Shown piece after piece: positions 17,356 to 25,488 of a DNA stretch of 64,000 nucleotides (the stretch's first letter is position 1; each line of letters begins with the position of its first letter). The notes beneath the pieces were generated by a model, which had not been told where the DNA came from, did no database searches, and worked only from the letters and a program-made list of their open reading frames with translations. Both the position numbers and the translations under genes were made by a program. The DNA is from Clostridia bacterium (lineage in GTDB: Bacteria; Bacillota_A; Clostridia; Oscillospirales; CAG-272): the NCBI GenBank assembly GCA_017501345.1, contig JAFVXC010000008.1, forward strand, positions 20,236-84,235. Direction: 5' to 3'.

Positions 17356-17366
17356 CAGGAGGCTTT

Positions 17367-19655
17367 ATGAAGAAAGCAAAACGAATTTTGGCACTCATCC
17401 TGTCAGCACTGATGATCTTTAGCCTTTTCTCGCTCACGTCGTGTGACGAAGACGCGGACACAGACGGAGAAACGACCGAGAGTACCGCCGACAGTACGGG
17501 TGGAGGAGGCGACTCGACGACCGATCCCGATTCCACAACCGAGGGTGACGCATCTTCCGACGACGAGATCACGACGGAAGGGGACGCGATTGAGCCCGAT
17601 GTCACCACGGGCGGCGTAGTGATTGAGCCTGACGTTACGACGGACGGAGGGTCATCAACCGAGCCCGAGTCCACGACAAGTGGGGAAATTACCACAGGGG
17701 GCAGTTCGGTACTTGAACCCGAAACGAACAACAATGTGGGTACCACCCCCGAGCCCGAAACGACCACGGGCGGCGGTACAACGCCCGAGCCGGACTCGAC
17801 CACACAGGGAAGCGGAACGACACCCGAGCCCGAGGAACCTGCCAGCGAGGGACTCGAATTTGCCTTGAATGATGATGGAATTTCCTATTCCGTCGCAGGT
17901 ATTGGCACTTGTACCGATACCGACCTTGTAATTCCGAGTACATATGAAGGCTTGCCTGTTACGAGAATCGGGTGGGATGCGTTTAAGGGTTGCAGGAGCC
18001 TCACGAGCGTGACGATTCCAGACAGTGTCACGAGCATTGGCGATAGCGCGTTCGCGGGTTGCAGGAGCCTCACGAGCGTGACGATTGGCAACGGTGTCAC
18101 GAGTATTGAGATGAGTGCGTTCGATTATTGCACGAATCTCAATGCGGTCTATATCAACGACATTGTAGCATGGTGTAATATTTCGTTTGTTCCCTTCTTG
18201 CAACCAGATATCTACTATTCTTCAAAACCTCTCTACTATGCAAACCCTCTCTACTATGCAAATAACCTCTACTTAAACGGAAGGCTTGTTACGGATCTCG
18301 TGATCCCCGACAGTGTCACGAGCATAGGGAGCGGTGCGTTCTCGGGTTGCAAAAGCCTCACGAGCGTAGTAATCGGTGATAACGTTACAAGTATTGAGGA
18401 TAGAACGTTTGAAAAGTGCACCAACCTCACGAGTATCGACATCCCCAACAGTGTCACGAGCATAGGGAGCGGTGCGTTCTCGGGTTGCACGAGCCTCACG
18501 AGCGTATCAATCGGTGATAACGTTACAAGTATTGAGGATAGAACGTTTGAAAAGTGCACCAACCTCACGAGCATCGACATCCCCGACAGTGTCACGAGCA
18601 TAGGGAGCGGTGCGTTCTCGGGTTGCACGAGCCTCACGAGCGTAGTAATCGGTGATAACGTTACAAGTATTGAGGATAGAACGTTTGAAAATTGCACCAA
18701 CCTCACGAGTATAACTTTTCCTAATAATGTAACTGTTGTTGGAGGTATATACGGAGCATTTCATGGGTGCACAAGTCCTATGAGCGTCACTCTTGGAAGC
18801 GGGGTTACAGATATTAGCTTTTTGAGTGATCTTAACATTGCAAGCTATGCAGTTGATTCTCAAAATCCAATGTATGAATCTAAAGACGGAAACCTATATT
18901 CTAAAGGTGGTATGGCACTAATCAAGTACGCTGCCGGCAAGACCGACACATCGTTTACGGTTCCCGAGGGTGTTATAAGTGTTGGTAACCGCGCTTTTTA
19001 CGGTTGCACAAGTCTCACGAGCATTGAATTATCAAATAGTGTTACAGTCATTGATAAGTATGCATTCTATGATTGCAACTCTCTCGCGAGCATCGAAATT
19101 TTGGATAACGTTAAGAGCGTTGGGGCACATGCTTTTGAGGACTGTACAAACCTTACAAGCATTACGCTTGGTAGTGGTATTACGGGGATTGAGTTTGGCA
19201 CTTTTATGGGATGCTCTAGTCTCACAGGTATTACGATCCCCAACAGTGTTACGAGCATTGGAGGATCCGCATTCACGAGCTGTACAGCTCTTACAAGCAT
19301 CACGATTCCCGACGGTGTATGGAGCATTTCGTTACATACATTTTCCAATTGCACAAATCTTACGAGTATTACGCTTGGTAGTGGTATTGCGAGGATTGAG
19401 TATGGTGCTTTTAGGGGATGCTCGAGTCTCACGAGCATCATCATCCCCAAAGGTGTAACTTATATTGATGAGGGAGCATTTTCTGATTGTCCCAATCTTA
19501 CAAGTGTCATCTTCGAACACGCCTCCGGTGAATGGACCGTTACCACCTCGGGCGCTTCGAATGGTGTGGTTGTAGATATAAGTGATCCTGCCGATGCAGC
19601 AATGTATTTGAAAATGGTCTATTGCGATTATGACTGGCACTATAATGGAGACTAA
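17367..19655 (+). CDS. Leucine-rich-repeat surface lipoprotein (BspA-like)
   Basis: A 762-aa protein with a signal peptide and lipobox LTSC (Cys26), so it is probably anchored to the outer face of the membrane. Residues about 27-165 form an Asp/Glu/Thr/Gly/Pro-rich spacer. The rest consists of LRR_5-type repeats with cores such as VTSIGSGAFSGCTSLTSV. BspA-like repeats in gut and oral bacteria act in adhesion or binding of host or microbial partners; the ligand here is unknown. The ATG at 17367 follows CAGGAGG directly after a terminator, so expression may depend on readthrough. Three nearly identical 138-bp units inside the gene mark recent expansion. Confidence 0.9.
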   Translation: MKKAKRILALILSALMIFSLFSLTSCDEDADTDGETTESTADSTGGGGDSTTDPDSTTEGDASSDDEITTEGDAIEPDVTTGGVVIEPDVTTDGGSSTEPESTTSGEITTGGSSVLEPETNNNVGTTPEPETTTGGGTTPEPDSTTQGSGTTPEPEEPASEGLEFALNDDGISYSVAGIGTCTDTDLVIPSTYEGLPVTRIGWDAFKGCRSLTSVTIPDSVTSIGDSAFAGCRSLTSVTIGNGVTSIEMSAFDYCTNLNAVYINDIVAWCNISFVPFLQPDIYYSSKPLYYANPLYYANNLYLNGRLVTDLVIPDSVTSIGSGAFSGCKSLTSVVIGDNVTSIEDRTFEKCTNLTSIDIPNSVTSIGSGAFSGCTSLTSVSIGDNVTSIEDRTFEKCTNLTSIDIPDSVTSIGSGAFSGCTSLTSVVIGDNVTSIEDRTFENCTNLTSITFPNNVTVVGGIYGAFHGCTSPMSVTLGSGVTDISFLSDLNIASYAVDSQNPMYESKDGNLYSKGGMALIKYAAGKTDTSFTVPEGVISVGNRAFYGCTSLTSIELSNSVTVIDKYAFYDCNSLASIEILDNVKSVGAHAFEDCTNLTSITLGSGITGIEFGTFMGCSSLTGITIPNSVTSIGGSAFTSCTALTSITIPDGVWSISLHTFSNCTNLTSITLGSGIARIEYGAFRGCSSLTSIIIPKGVTYIDEGAFSDCPNLTSVIFEHASGEWTVTTSGASNGVVVDISDPADAAMYLKMVYCDYDWHYNGD
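18303..18716 (+). repeat. Three tandem 138-bp in-gene repeats
   Basis: Units begin at 18303, 18441 and 18579, each starting ATCCCC followed by ACAGTGTCACGAGCATAG. They are almost identical in DNA and each encodes 46 residues (two LRR units). The surrounding LRRs are far more diverged, which indicates recent duplication or gene conversion and possible length variation between strains. Confidence 0.92.
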
Positions 19656-19715
19656 CCCCAAATGGAGTGAATGAAACTAGATTTACTGAAACAACAATAA
19701 ATCAAGGAGGCAAAT

Positions 19716-20114
19716 ATGAAAACGAAAGATATAAAACTGCATATCTCCAATCTGTGCCAAAGGTATAATATTGATCCATTGTTCCTTCATGCACATCACA
19801 AAAAAATGGCTTCTAACATCTCTGACAATCGAATTTCTTGTGAAATATCAAATCCCCATAATATTGATTTCAGAAAGTCTCGTTACGTAGTTTTGTATAT
19901 TGAAGAATATGAGTGGTATGTTGTATGGAATACAATACCAATACATAGTGTATATTCTGTGTCTTTAAGAGACGCAGAAGCCGCACGCGCAAAAGGGACT
20001 ACATGTGTAATAAAAAATTGCCAATATCCCGGTTGGGGAACAGAGGTTGTGCAAATCCTCAATGAGTTGGAATTCGAAGATTTTATTAAAAATATTGAAA
20101 TTGCCGAAACTTAA
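19716..20114 (+). CDS. Hypothetical protein, AT-rich orphan
   Basis: A 132-aa protein not recognised as any family. It is predicted soluble, with no signal peptide or membrane span. It has an aromatic strand-like stretch (RYVVLYIEEYEWYVVWNT) and a C-terminal acidic helix (QILNELEFEDFIKNIEI). A strong SD AAGGAGG lies 5 bases before the ATG, and a good terminator follows, so it looks like a genuine gene. Its base composition is visibly more AT-rich than the neighbours, consistent with recent transfer. It lies 60 bases after the LRR lipoprotein gene on the same strand and may be co-transcribed with it. Confidence 0.7.
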   Translation: MKTKDIKLHISNLCQRYNIDPLFLHAHHKKMASNISDNRISCEISNPHNIDFRKSRYVVLYIEEYEWYVVWNTIPIHSVYSVSLRDAEAARAKGTTCVIKNCQYPGWGTEVVQILNELEFEDFIKNIEIAET

Positions 20115-20120
20115 TATTAC

Positions 20121-20156
20121 CCCGCCTGCGCGTTTCTCTGTGTGGGCGGGCTTTTT
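20121..20156 (+). terminator. Terminator after the orphan gene
   Basis: CCCGCCTGCGCG (20121-20132) pairs with the GT-rich complement ending GGGCGGG at 20150, including several G-U pairs, followed by CTTTTTG. Confidence 0.8.
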
Positions 20157-20190
20157 GTATGGTTTCGTGTTGCGAGAGCGGCACATATAA

Positions 20191-20330
20191 GGCCCCCTCC
20201 GAGAGGGGGCTCCCGCAGAGCGGGTGGGGGAGAATACGTAAAGATGGAGATTTGTCTATTCTCATCGTAACGCAGGCTCCTTCCGTCTTTTGCCTCCGGC
20301 AAAATCCACCTCCCTCCCGGAGGGAGGCTC
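20191..20330. repeat. Non-coding multi-hairpin repeat-like element
   Basis: The stretch carries three short perfect hairpins: GCCCCCTC/GAGGGGGC (20192-20199/20203-20210), TTTTGCC/GGCAAAA (20288-20294/20298-20304) and CCTCCCT/AGGGAGG (20309-20315/20321-20327). Open frames across it on both strands look like hairpin by-products, not genes. From memory, very similar purine/pyrimidine-rich hairpin pairs recur between genes in gut Clostridia, so a dispersed REP-like element is suspected; only one copy is seen here. Confidence 0.5.
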
Positions 20331-20389
20331 TTATGCGGATGGGTTTCGTGTCGAAGGTCATTGTTCACAGAAATATAACATTTTCTTTG

Positions 20390-20418
20390 TTGTCAAATTC
20401 TGCAATTTGTGGTATTAT
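20390..20418 (+). promoter_or_regulatory. Promoter of the carboxyltransferase cluster
   Basis: TTGTCA (20390-20395), 17-base spacer, TATTAT (20413-20418). The implied 5' leader is about 190 bases long. Confidence 0.7.
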
Positions 20419-20490
20419 TTAAGTATAATCGGGGAGAAGGTGGATTTCACCGGAAGTGTGCGTTTTTCGTGATAATTGTAATATAAAAAT

Positions 20491-20570
20491 CGGAGATTTT
20501 CGGTTGGTTTATTGCAATTTGCAAAAACGTACGCGGTGCGGTTACGCATCTCCGAGAGGAAAACCGAAAA
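20491..20570 (+). other. Leader with two interleaved inverted repeats
   Basis: CGGAGAT (20491-20497) can pair with ATCTCCG (20548-20554). TTTTCGGTT (20497-20505) can pair with AACCGAAAA (20562-20570). The pairings interleave, so they would form a pseudoknot or be mutually exclusive. No terminator lies in the leader. The element is about 45 bases before the first gene of the biotin-dependent cluster and could be regulatory. Confidence 0.4.
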
Positions 20571-20613
20571 GTAATTTTTGGAATTTTTCGGAAAGGACAG
20601 GACGTTTGACTGA

Positions 20614-21990
20614 ATGAGTAACAGCTTGAATTTGAATTATACCGTGTCGCACGACAGCGGCGAGGGAAATCGCCGCGCTGAGGCGTTCTTCGACGCAGGA
20701 ACCTTCGTAGAGATCGGCGCACACCTCAGAAGAAGCGGCGACAGTGCCGAGTTTGAGGGCGTTGTCACCGGCTACGGTGCGGTGGACGGTAAGCTTGTAT
20801 TTGCATTTTTCCAGGACAATGGACGTAAGAAGGGCGCGATCGACGCGCTTTACGCACGTAAGATCGCACAGATCTATTCGCTTGCGATGAAGAACGGTGC
20901 ACCGATCGTCGGCGTGCTTGACAGCGCGGGCGCTTCGATCTACGACGGCGCGGCTTCGATGGCGGCGTACGGCGTTTGGATGAAGTCGGTTGCCGATGCA
21001 TCGGGCGTGATCCCGCAGATCACCGTGATCGACGGCGTTTGTGCAGGCAGTGCGGCGATGGTTGCGGCAATGTCCGATTTCGTCGTTCGCGTGGAGGAAA
21101 GCGCGGAGATTTATCTGAATCCCTCGTACGAAGAGGAGCAGACCGCTCCCGAGACCGACGGTCTCGTTGCGACTACGGCAGAGGATGAGGCGGCTGCGTT
21201 TGCCTCGGTCAGAACCCTTCTCTCGCTCCTTCCTGCGAACAACGCAGAGGGGACGGTCGTGCTCGAGTCCTCGGATGACCCGAACCGTGCGATTCAGTGG
21301 AACAACGCTGATCTTGCGGCATCCCTCAAGGCGCTTGCCGACGGCGGAGAATATTACGAGCTCTACGCGGATTACGGCAAGGGCGTTTCTACGGGCTTTC
21401 TTGCCCTCGCAGGCGTTGTTTGCGGCGTGATCGCGAGCAATTCCGTAGAGAATGGCGGCGCGATCGGCGGAGAGGAAGCAAGAAAGGCCTCGAAGCTGAT
21501 CTCCTTCTGTGACGCGTTCGGTCTGCCGATCGTGAATCTCGTTGATTCGGTCGGACTGAAGAACGAATCGGCTCCCGCGATGGTGCAGGAGCTTGCAAAG
21601 CTCGCGGGCGCTTACGCGAATGCAGATTGCCCCGTGGTGACGGCGGTGGTCGGCAAGGCATACGGTGCAGGCTTTACGCTGACGGGTGCAAAGGCGCTCG
21701 GTGCGGACGTTGTGTTCGCGCTTCCCGATGCTTCGATCAGCCTTCTGTCTCCCGCTTCCTCGGTCGCATTCCTTTGGAACGACCGTGTTTCGGAGGACGT
21801 GAGCCGCGAATCGCTCGAGAAGGAATGGCAGGATGCGTACGCATCTCCCGCTGAGGCGGCTTGCCGCGGCGAGGTCGATGACGTTATCGCACCCGAGGAG
21901 CTTCGCGCACGTCTTGCGGCTGCAGTTTCTATGCTGATCTCAAAGGCAGACGGCACGCCGAGCCGCAGGCATCCCACCCTGCCGCTCTGA
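20614..21990 (+). CDS. Acyl-CoA carboxyltransferase-like subunit (MmdA/12S-like)
   Basis: A 458-aa member of the biotin-dependent carboxyl-transferase family with two crotonase-like halves (EGVVTGYGAVDGKLVFAFFQD, then GVVCGVIASNS and AYGAGFTLTGAKALGADVV). It is shorter than MmdA or propionyl-CoA carboxylase beta (about 510 aa). It also departs from them at the usual GGARIQEG site (here SAGASIYDG) and around the inter-domain region. The clustered OadG, biotin carrier and OadA suggest it moves CO2 between biotin and an acyl-CoA (for example methylmalonyl- or glutaconyl-CoA). The substrate is inference. The SD is weak. Confidence 0.82.
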   Translation: MSNSLNLNYTVSHDSGEGNRRAEAFFDAGTFVEIGAHLRRSGDSAEFEGVVTGYGAVDGKLVFAFFQDNGRKKGAIDALYARKIAQIYSLAMKNGAPIVGVLDSAGASIYDGAASMAAYGVWMKSVADASGVIPQITVIDGVCAGSAAMVAAMSDFVVRVEESAEIYLNPSYEEEQTAPETDGLVATTAEDEAAAFASVRTLLSLLPANNAEGTVVLESSDDPNRAIQWNNADLAASLKALADGGEYYELYADYGKGVSTGFLALAGVVCGVIASNSVENGGAIGGEEARKASKLISFCDAFGLPIVNLVDSVGLKNESAPAMVQELAKLAGAYANADCPVVTAVVGKAYGAGFTLTGAKALGADVVFALPDASISLLSPASSVAFLWNDRVSEDVSRESLEKEWQDAYASPAEAACRGEVDDVIAPEELRARLAAAVSMLISKADGTPSRRHPTLPL

Positions 21991-22004
21991 AGGGGGACAA
22001 GCGT

Positions 22005-22379
22005 ATGAACGTAAATTCCCTCACCTCGTTGATCCCCGAGTCGGTGAATCCCGCGGTCATATACGCCGTTCTTGTGATTCTTGTCGTGCTTGCGCTGTAC
22101 GGTCTCGTAACACTCATTCGTCGGGGAAGGGACGCGCGCGGAGAATCGAAGGATAACGGCGCAGGAGCGTCGGTCGGGAATCCCGATGACGCGGCGATCG
22201 CGGCGGCAATTGCGGCTTCGATCGTTGTCACCGAGGATCAGGCACTGACGGCAGCGATCACGGCGGCGGTTGCGGTCTATCTTGAAATGGAAAACGGTGG
22301 AAAGTCCTCGCTTCCGACGGGATTCCGGGTGGTTTCCTTCAAGAAGAGAGGCGGCGCTTGGAACCGCTCTTCGAAATGA
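22005..22379 (+). CDS. OadG-family decarboxylase gamma subunit
   Basis: A 124-aa protein with one N-terminal membrane span (AVIYAVLVILVVLALYGLV, about residues 18-36), then a charged linker. Alanine-rich helices with alternating IAAAIAAS and ITAAVAVYLEM follow, as in gamma subunits of sodium-pumping decarboxylases. Gamma subunits anchor the soluble carboxyltransferase to the membrane beta subunit. A GGGGGA SD lies 14 bases after the previous stop, so translation is linked. No beta subunit (OadB) gene is in the window. Confidence 0.8.
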   Translation: MNVNSLTSLIPESVNPAVIYAVLVILVVLALYGLVTLIRRGRDARGESKDNGAGASVGNPDDAAIAAAIAASIVVTEDQALTAAITAAVAVYLEMENGGKSSLPTGFRVVSFKKRGGAWNRSSK

Positions 22380-22462
22380 CCGAAGTCCTTTTAGAATTTA
22401 ATTTGAAATCCAAATCAGTCTATATCAAGTAAATCTATCAAGTAAAGAGGAGATATAAAATT

Positions 22463-22894
22463 ATGAGAAAGTTTGCAGTTACCGTAAACGGTGTTGTTTA
22501 TGACGTTGTTGTTGAGGAGGTTGCGGCAGGTGCTTATGCAGCCCCCGTCGTTACCGCCGCAGCTCCCGCACCCGTAGCCCCCGTGGCTCCCGCTCCCGTA
22601 GCAGCTCCCGCTCCTGCGGCAGCTCCTGCACCCGAGGCGGTACCCGCACCTGCAGCAGCAGCTCCTGCCGGAAGCGAAGGCAAGACTGCAGTGAAGGCTC
22701 CGTTCCCCGGCACGATCGTTAAGGTCAATGCATCGGTTGGCGCATCGGTCAAGAAGGGCGAGGTCCTGCTCGTTCTCGAGGCGATGAAGATGGAGAACGA
22801 CATTTGCGCACCCGAGGACGGTGTTGTTGCAAGCATTTCGGTACAGAGCGGCGCATCGGTCACCGCTGATCAGGTTCTTCTGACACTGAACTAA
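22463..22894 (+). CDS. Biotin carboxyl carrier protein
   Basis: A 143-aa carrier. A short N-terminal domain (MRKFAVTVNGVVYDVVVEE) is followed by an Ala/Pro linker (residues about 25-70) and a C-terminal biotinyl domain. The biotin-acceptor Lys109 lies in the EAMKMEN motif, and GTIVKVNASVGASVKKGE precedes it. The carrier shuttles carboxybiotin between the OadA-type and acyl-CoA-type carboxyltransferases encoded beside it. SD GAGGAGAT supports the ATG. Confidence 0.93.
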   Translation: MRKFAVTVNGVVYDVVVEEVAAGAYAAPVVTAAAPAPVAPVAPAPVAAPAPAAAPAPEAVPAPAAAAPAGSEGKTAVKAPFPGTIVKVNASVGASVKKGEVLLVLEAMKMENDICAPEDGVVASISVQSGASVTADQVLLTLN

Positions 22895-22958
22895 GATCCT
22901 TTTCTTACGGGAGGCGACCCCCGAACGGTTGCCGAAGCGATAGGAGGTTCATTCAAAA

Positions 22959-24374
22959 ATGGCAGATAAAACACAGAAAAAACAGATCAAGCTCACGGAG
23001 ACGATCCTCCGTGACTCACATCAGTCTCTCGTTGCGACCCGTATGACCATCGACGAGATGCTCCCGATCCTTTCGACGCTTGACAAGATCGGTTATCATT
23101 CGCTCGAGGCGTGGGGCGGCGCGACCTTTGACAGCTGTCTGCGTTTCCTCAATGAGGATCCGTGGGAGAGACTCAGAAAGATCCGCGACGGCGTGAAGAA
23201 TACGAAGCTTCAGATGCTTTTCCGCGGACAGAATATTCTCGGTTACCGTCATTATTCGGATGACGTCGTTGCGTACTTCGTGCAGAAGTCGATCGCGAAC
23301 GGCATTGACATCCTTCGAATTTTCGATGCGCTGAACGATCCGAGAAACCTGAAGACCGCGATCGACGCAACGAAGCGAGAGGGAGGTCACGTTCAGGCGG
23401 CGATCAGCTACACGACGGGCGAGATCTACACGAACGAATATTTTGCAAATTACGCAAAGACGCTTGAGGAGATGGGCGCTGACTCGATCTGTATCAAGGA
23501 TATGGCAGGACTGCTCCTGCCGTACGATGCGTATGAGCTTGTAAAGCTTCTGAAGGAGACCGTTAAGGTCCCGATCCAGCTTCACACGCATTACACGACG
23601 GGTCTCGGCTCGATGACCTATCTGAAGGCGGTAGAGGCGGGCGTTGACGTGATCGACACCGCGATCTCTCCGCTTGCACTCGGCACCTCTCAGCCTCCGA
23701 CCGAGGCGATCGTTGCGACACTCGCGGGTACGCCGTACGACACGGGCATTGATCTCCACGAGCTTGATGCGGTCACGAAGTATTTTACGCCCATTCGCGA
23801 AAAATATCTCGCGAGTGGACTGCTCGACCCGAAGGTGATGAAGGTCGACGTCAACGGGCTTCTGTATCAGGTTCCCGGCGGAATGCTGTCGAACCTCGTT
23901 TCCCAGCTGAAGCAGATGGGACGCTCTGACGCGCTTCCCGCAGTGCTTGAGGAGGTTCCGCGCGTGCGTGCGGATGCGGGTTATCCGCCTCTCGTTACGC
24001 CCTCCTCGCAGATCGTCGGCACGCAGGCGGTGATGAACGTCATCGGCGGCGAAAGATATAAGATGGTCACGAAGGAATTCAAGGCGATGATGCGCGGCGA
24101 ATACGGCAAGACGCCGATGACGCCTGATCCTGCGTTTGTGAAGAAGATCATTGGCGATGCGGAGGCGATCACCTGCCGTCCCGCAGATCTCCTTGAGCCC
24201 GAGCTTGATAAGCTCCGCAGCGAGATCGCACCTTATCTGGAGCAGGACGAGGACGTCTTGTCCTACGCGTTGTTCGAGCAGGTCGCGCTGAAGTTCTTTG
24301 AGAAGAGAAAGAACGAGAGGTTCGGACTTGACGGGAAGAACGGCGACGCAAAGCTCGGCGTACACGTTTGCTGA
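22959..24374 (+). CDS. oadA: Oxaloacetate/pyruvate carboxyltransferase alpha subunit (OadA/5S-like)
   Basis: A 471-aa TIM-barrel carboxyltransferase handling oxaloacetate/pyruvate. The metal and catalytic elements are visible: TETILRDSHQSL (Asp19), the carbamylatable Lys180 in SICIKDMAG, and His209/His211 in LHTHYTTG. The C-terminal PYC_OADA domain lacks a fused biotinyl domain, which is supplied by the separate carrier upstream. Length and domain plan also fit the 5S subunit of transcarboxylase. SD ATAGGAGG precedes the ATG. It is the last gene before a strong terminator. Confidence 0.93.
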   Translation: MADKTQKKQIKLTETILRDSHQSLVATRMTIDEMLPILSTLDKIGYHSLEAWGGATFDSCLRFLNEDPWERLRKIRDGVKNTKLQMLFRGQNILGYRHYSDDVVAYFVQKSIANGIDILRIFDALNDPRNLKTAIDATKREGGHVQAAISYTTGEIYTNEYFANYAKTLEEMGADSICIKDMAGLLLPYDAYELVKLLKETVKVPIQLHTHYTTGLGSMTYLKAVEAGVDVIDTAISPLALGTSQPPTEAIVATLAGTPYDTGIDLHELDAVTKYFTPIREKYLASGLLDPKVMKVDVNGLLYQVPGGMLSNLVSQLKQMGRSDALPAVLEEVPRVRADAGYPPLVTPSSQIVGTQAVMNVIGGERYKMVTKEFKAMMRGEYGKTPMTPDPAFVKKIIGDAEAITCRPADLLEPELDKLRSEIAPYLEQDEDVLSYALFEQVALKFFEKRKNERFGLDGKNGDAKLGVHVC

Positions 24375-24389
24375 TCAAATGAATAATTC

Positions 24390-24428
24390 CTTGTAGGAGC
24401 CATTTTCGGATGGCTCCTACAAGCTTTT
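24390..24428 (+). terminator. Terminator of the carboxyltransferase cluster
   Basis: A perfect 14-bp stem CTTGTAGGAGCCAT (24390-24403) / ATGGCTCCTACAAG (24410-24423) with loop TTTCGG, followed by CTTTTTG. Confidence 0.92.
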
Positions 24429-24483
24429 TGTGTTGTTTCGTAACGTATTTTTCTTCCCCCACGGAAAAATTTTGCTGTCTCCC

Positions 24484-24512
24484 TTGCAAACTGCCGCAAA
24501 ACATAGTATAAT
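24484..24512 (+). promoter_or_regulatory. Promoter for murB-whiA
   Basis: TTGCAA (24484-24489), 17-base spacer, TATAAT (24507-24512), 32 bases before the murB start. Confidence 0.8.
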
Positions 24513-24543
24513 GATAATAATGAGATTTGCGGAGGGAAGAGAA

Positions 24544-25488
24544 ATGCTTCAACGTGGGATAGCCGAACTGTATACCGCGCTTTCGGACTGTGGGATCGCT
24601 CTTGAACGGACGGTGCCGCTTTCCCGTCATACGACCTTCCGTATCGGCGGAGATGCGGCACTTGGGATCTATCCGAAAAGTGAGGCCGAGGTGCTTCTCA
24701 CACTCTTCGCGGTAAAGGCAAGCGGCGTTCCGCTTTTCGTAATTGGCGGCGGGAGTAATCTCCTTTGTCCCGATGTGGGTTATGACGGCGCGGTGCTCTT
24801 CACGGGTGGACTCAACGAGATCTCCTTTTGTGACGCCAAGGACGGAAATGTTTTCGTAACGGCGGGAGCGGGTGTCAGCCTTTCCGCATTGACGCGGGCG
24901 GCCGCAGATCGCGGGCTCACGGGTGCGGAGTTCCTTTACGGCATTCCCGGAACGGTCGGCGGTGCCGTTGTGATGAATGCAGGCGCGTACGGCGGGGAGG
25001 TGTCGGGGATCCTTGATTCCTCACGTTATGTTGATGCAGATGCTCCGAGCGAGATCTATGAGCGAGATCTTGATGAGCACCTTTACGGATACCGCGCAAG
25101 CGTATATCTCGGCAGACCGAGCGAGATCATCCTGTCAGCGACCTTCCGACTTGCGGAGGGAGATCCTACACTCGTGAGAGCCGAAATGAAGCGCCTTCTC
25201 GCAGCGAGAAGGGAGAAGCAGCCCCTTGAATACCCGAGTGCGGGAAGCTTTTTTAAGCGACCTGTGGGGGCGTTTGCGGGGAAGCTGATCGAGGACTGCG
25301 GACTGAAGGGCGTACGCATTGGCGGAGCGGAGGTGTCCGAAAAGCACGCGGGCTTTGTAATAAACCGTGGCGGTGCGACCGAATTGGATGTGCGCCGACT
25401 TGCCGCACTCGTTCGCGAAAGCGTACTCCGCGAGACGGGGTATTTGCTTGAAGCTGAGGTCAGAACGATGGGAGGCGAGCCGATTTGA
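24544..25488 (+). CDS. murB: UDP-N-acetylenolpyruvoylglucosamine reductase
   Basis: MurB (314 aa) is the FAD enzyme that reduces enolpyruvyl-UDP-GlcNAc to UDP-MurNAc in peptidoglycan synthesis. HTTFRIGGDA, IGGGSNLL, YGIPGTVGGAVVMNAGAYG and the catalytic Ser region PSAGSFFKRP are present, with the C-terminal EAEVRTMG. The ATG at 24544 is chosen for its GGAGGGAAGAGAA SD; upstream in-frame ATGs lie on the promoter's -10. Its stop overlaps the whiA start. Confidence 0.96.
   Translation: MLQRGIAELYTALSDCGIALERTVPLSRHTTFRIGGDAALGIYPKSEAEVLLTLFAVKASGVPLFVIGGGSNLLCPDVGYDGAVLFTGGLNEISFCDAKDGNVFVTAGAGVSLSALTRAAADRGLTGAEFLYGIPGTVGGAVVMNAGAYGGEVSGILDSSRYVDADAPSEIYERDLDEHLYGYRASVYLGRPSEIILSATFRLAEGDPTLVRAEMKRLLAARREKQPLEYPSAGSFFKRPVGAFAGKLIEDCGLKGVRIGGAEVSEKHAGFVINRGGATELDVRRLAALVRESVLRETGYLLEAEVRTMGGEPI

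Noticed and set aside
20086..20368. Minus-strand open frames over the multi-hairpin element
   Set aside because: They translate hairpin repeats, lack an SD and overlap a terminator. Treated as non-coding.
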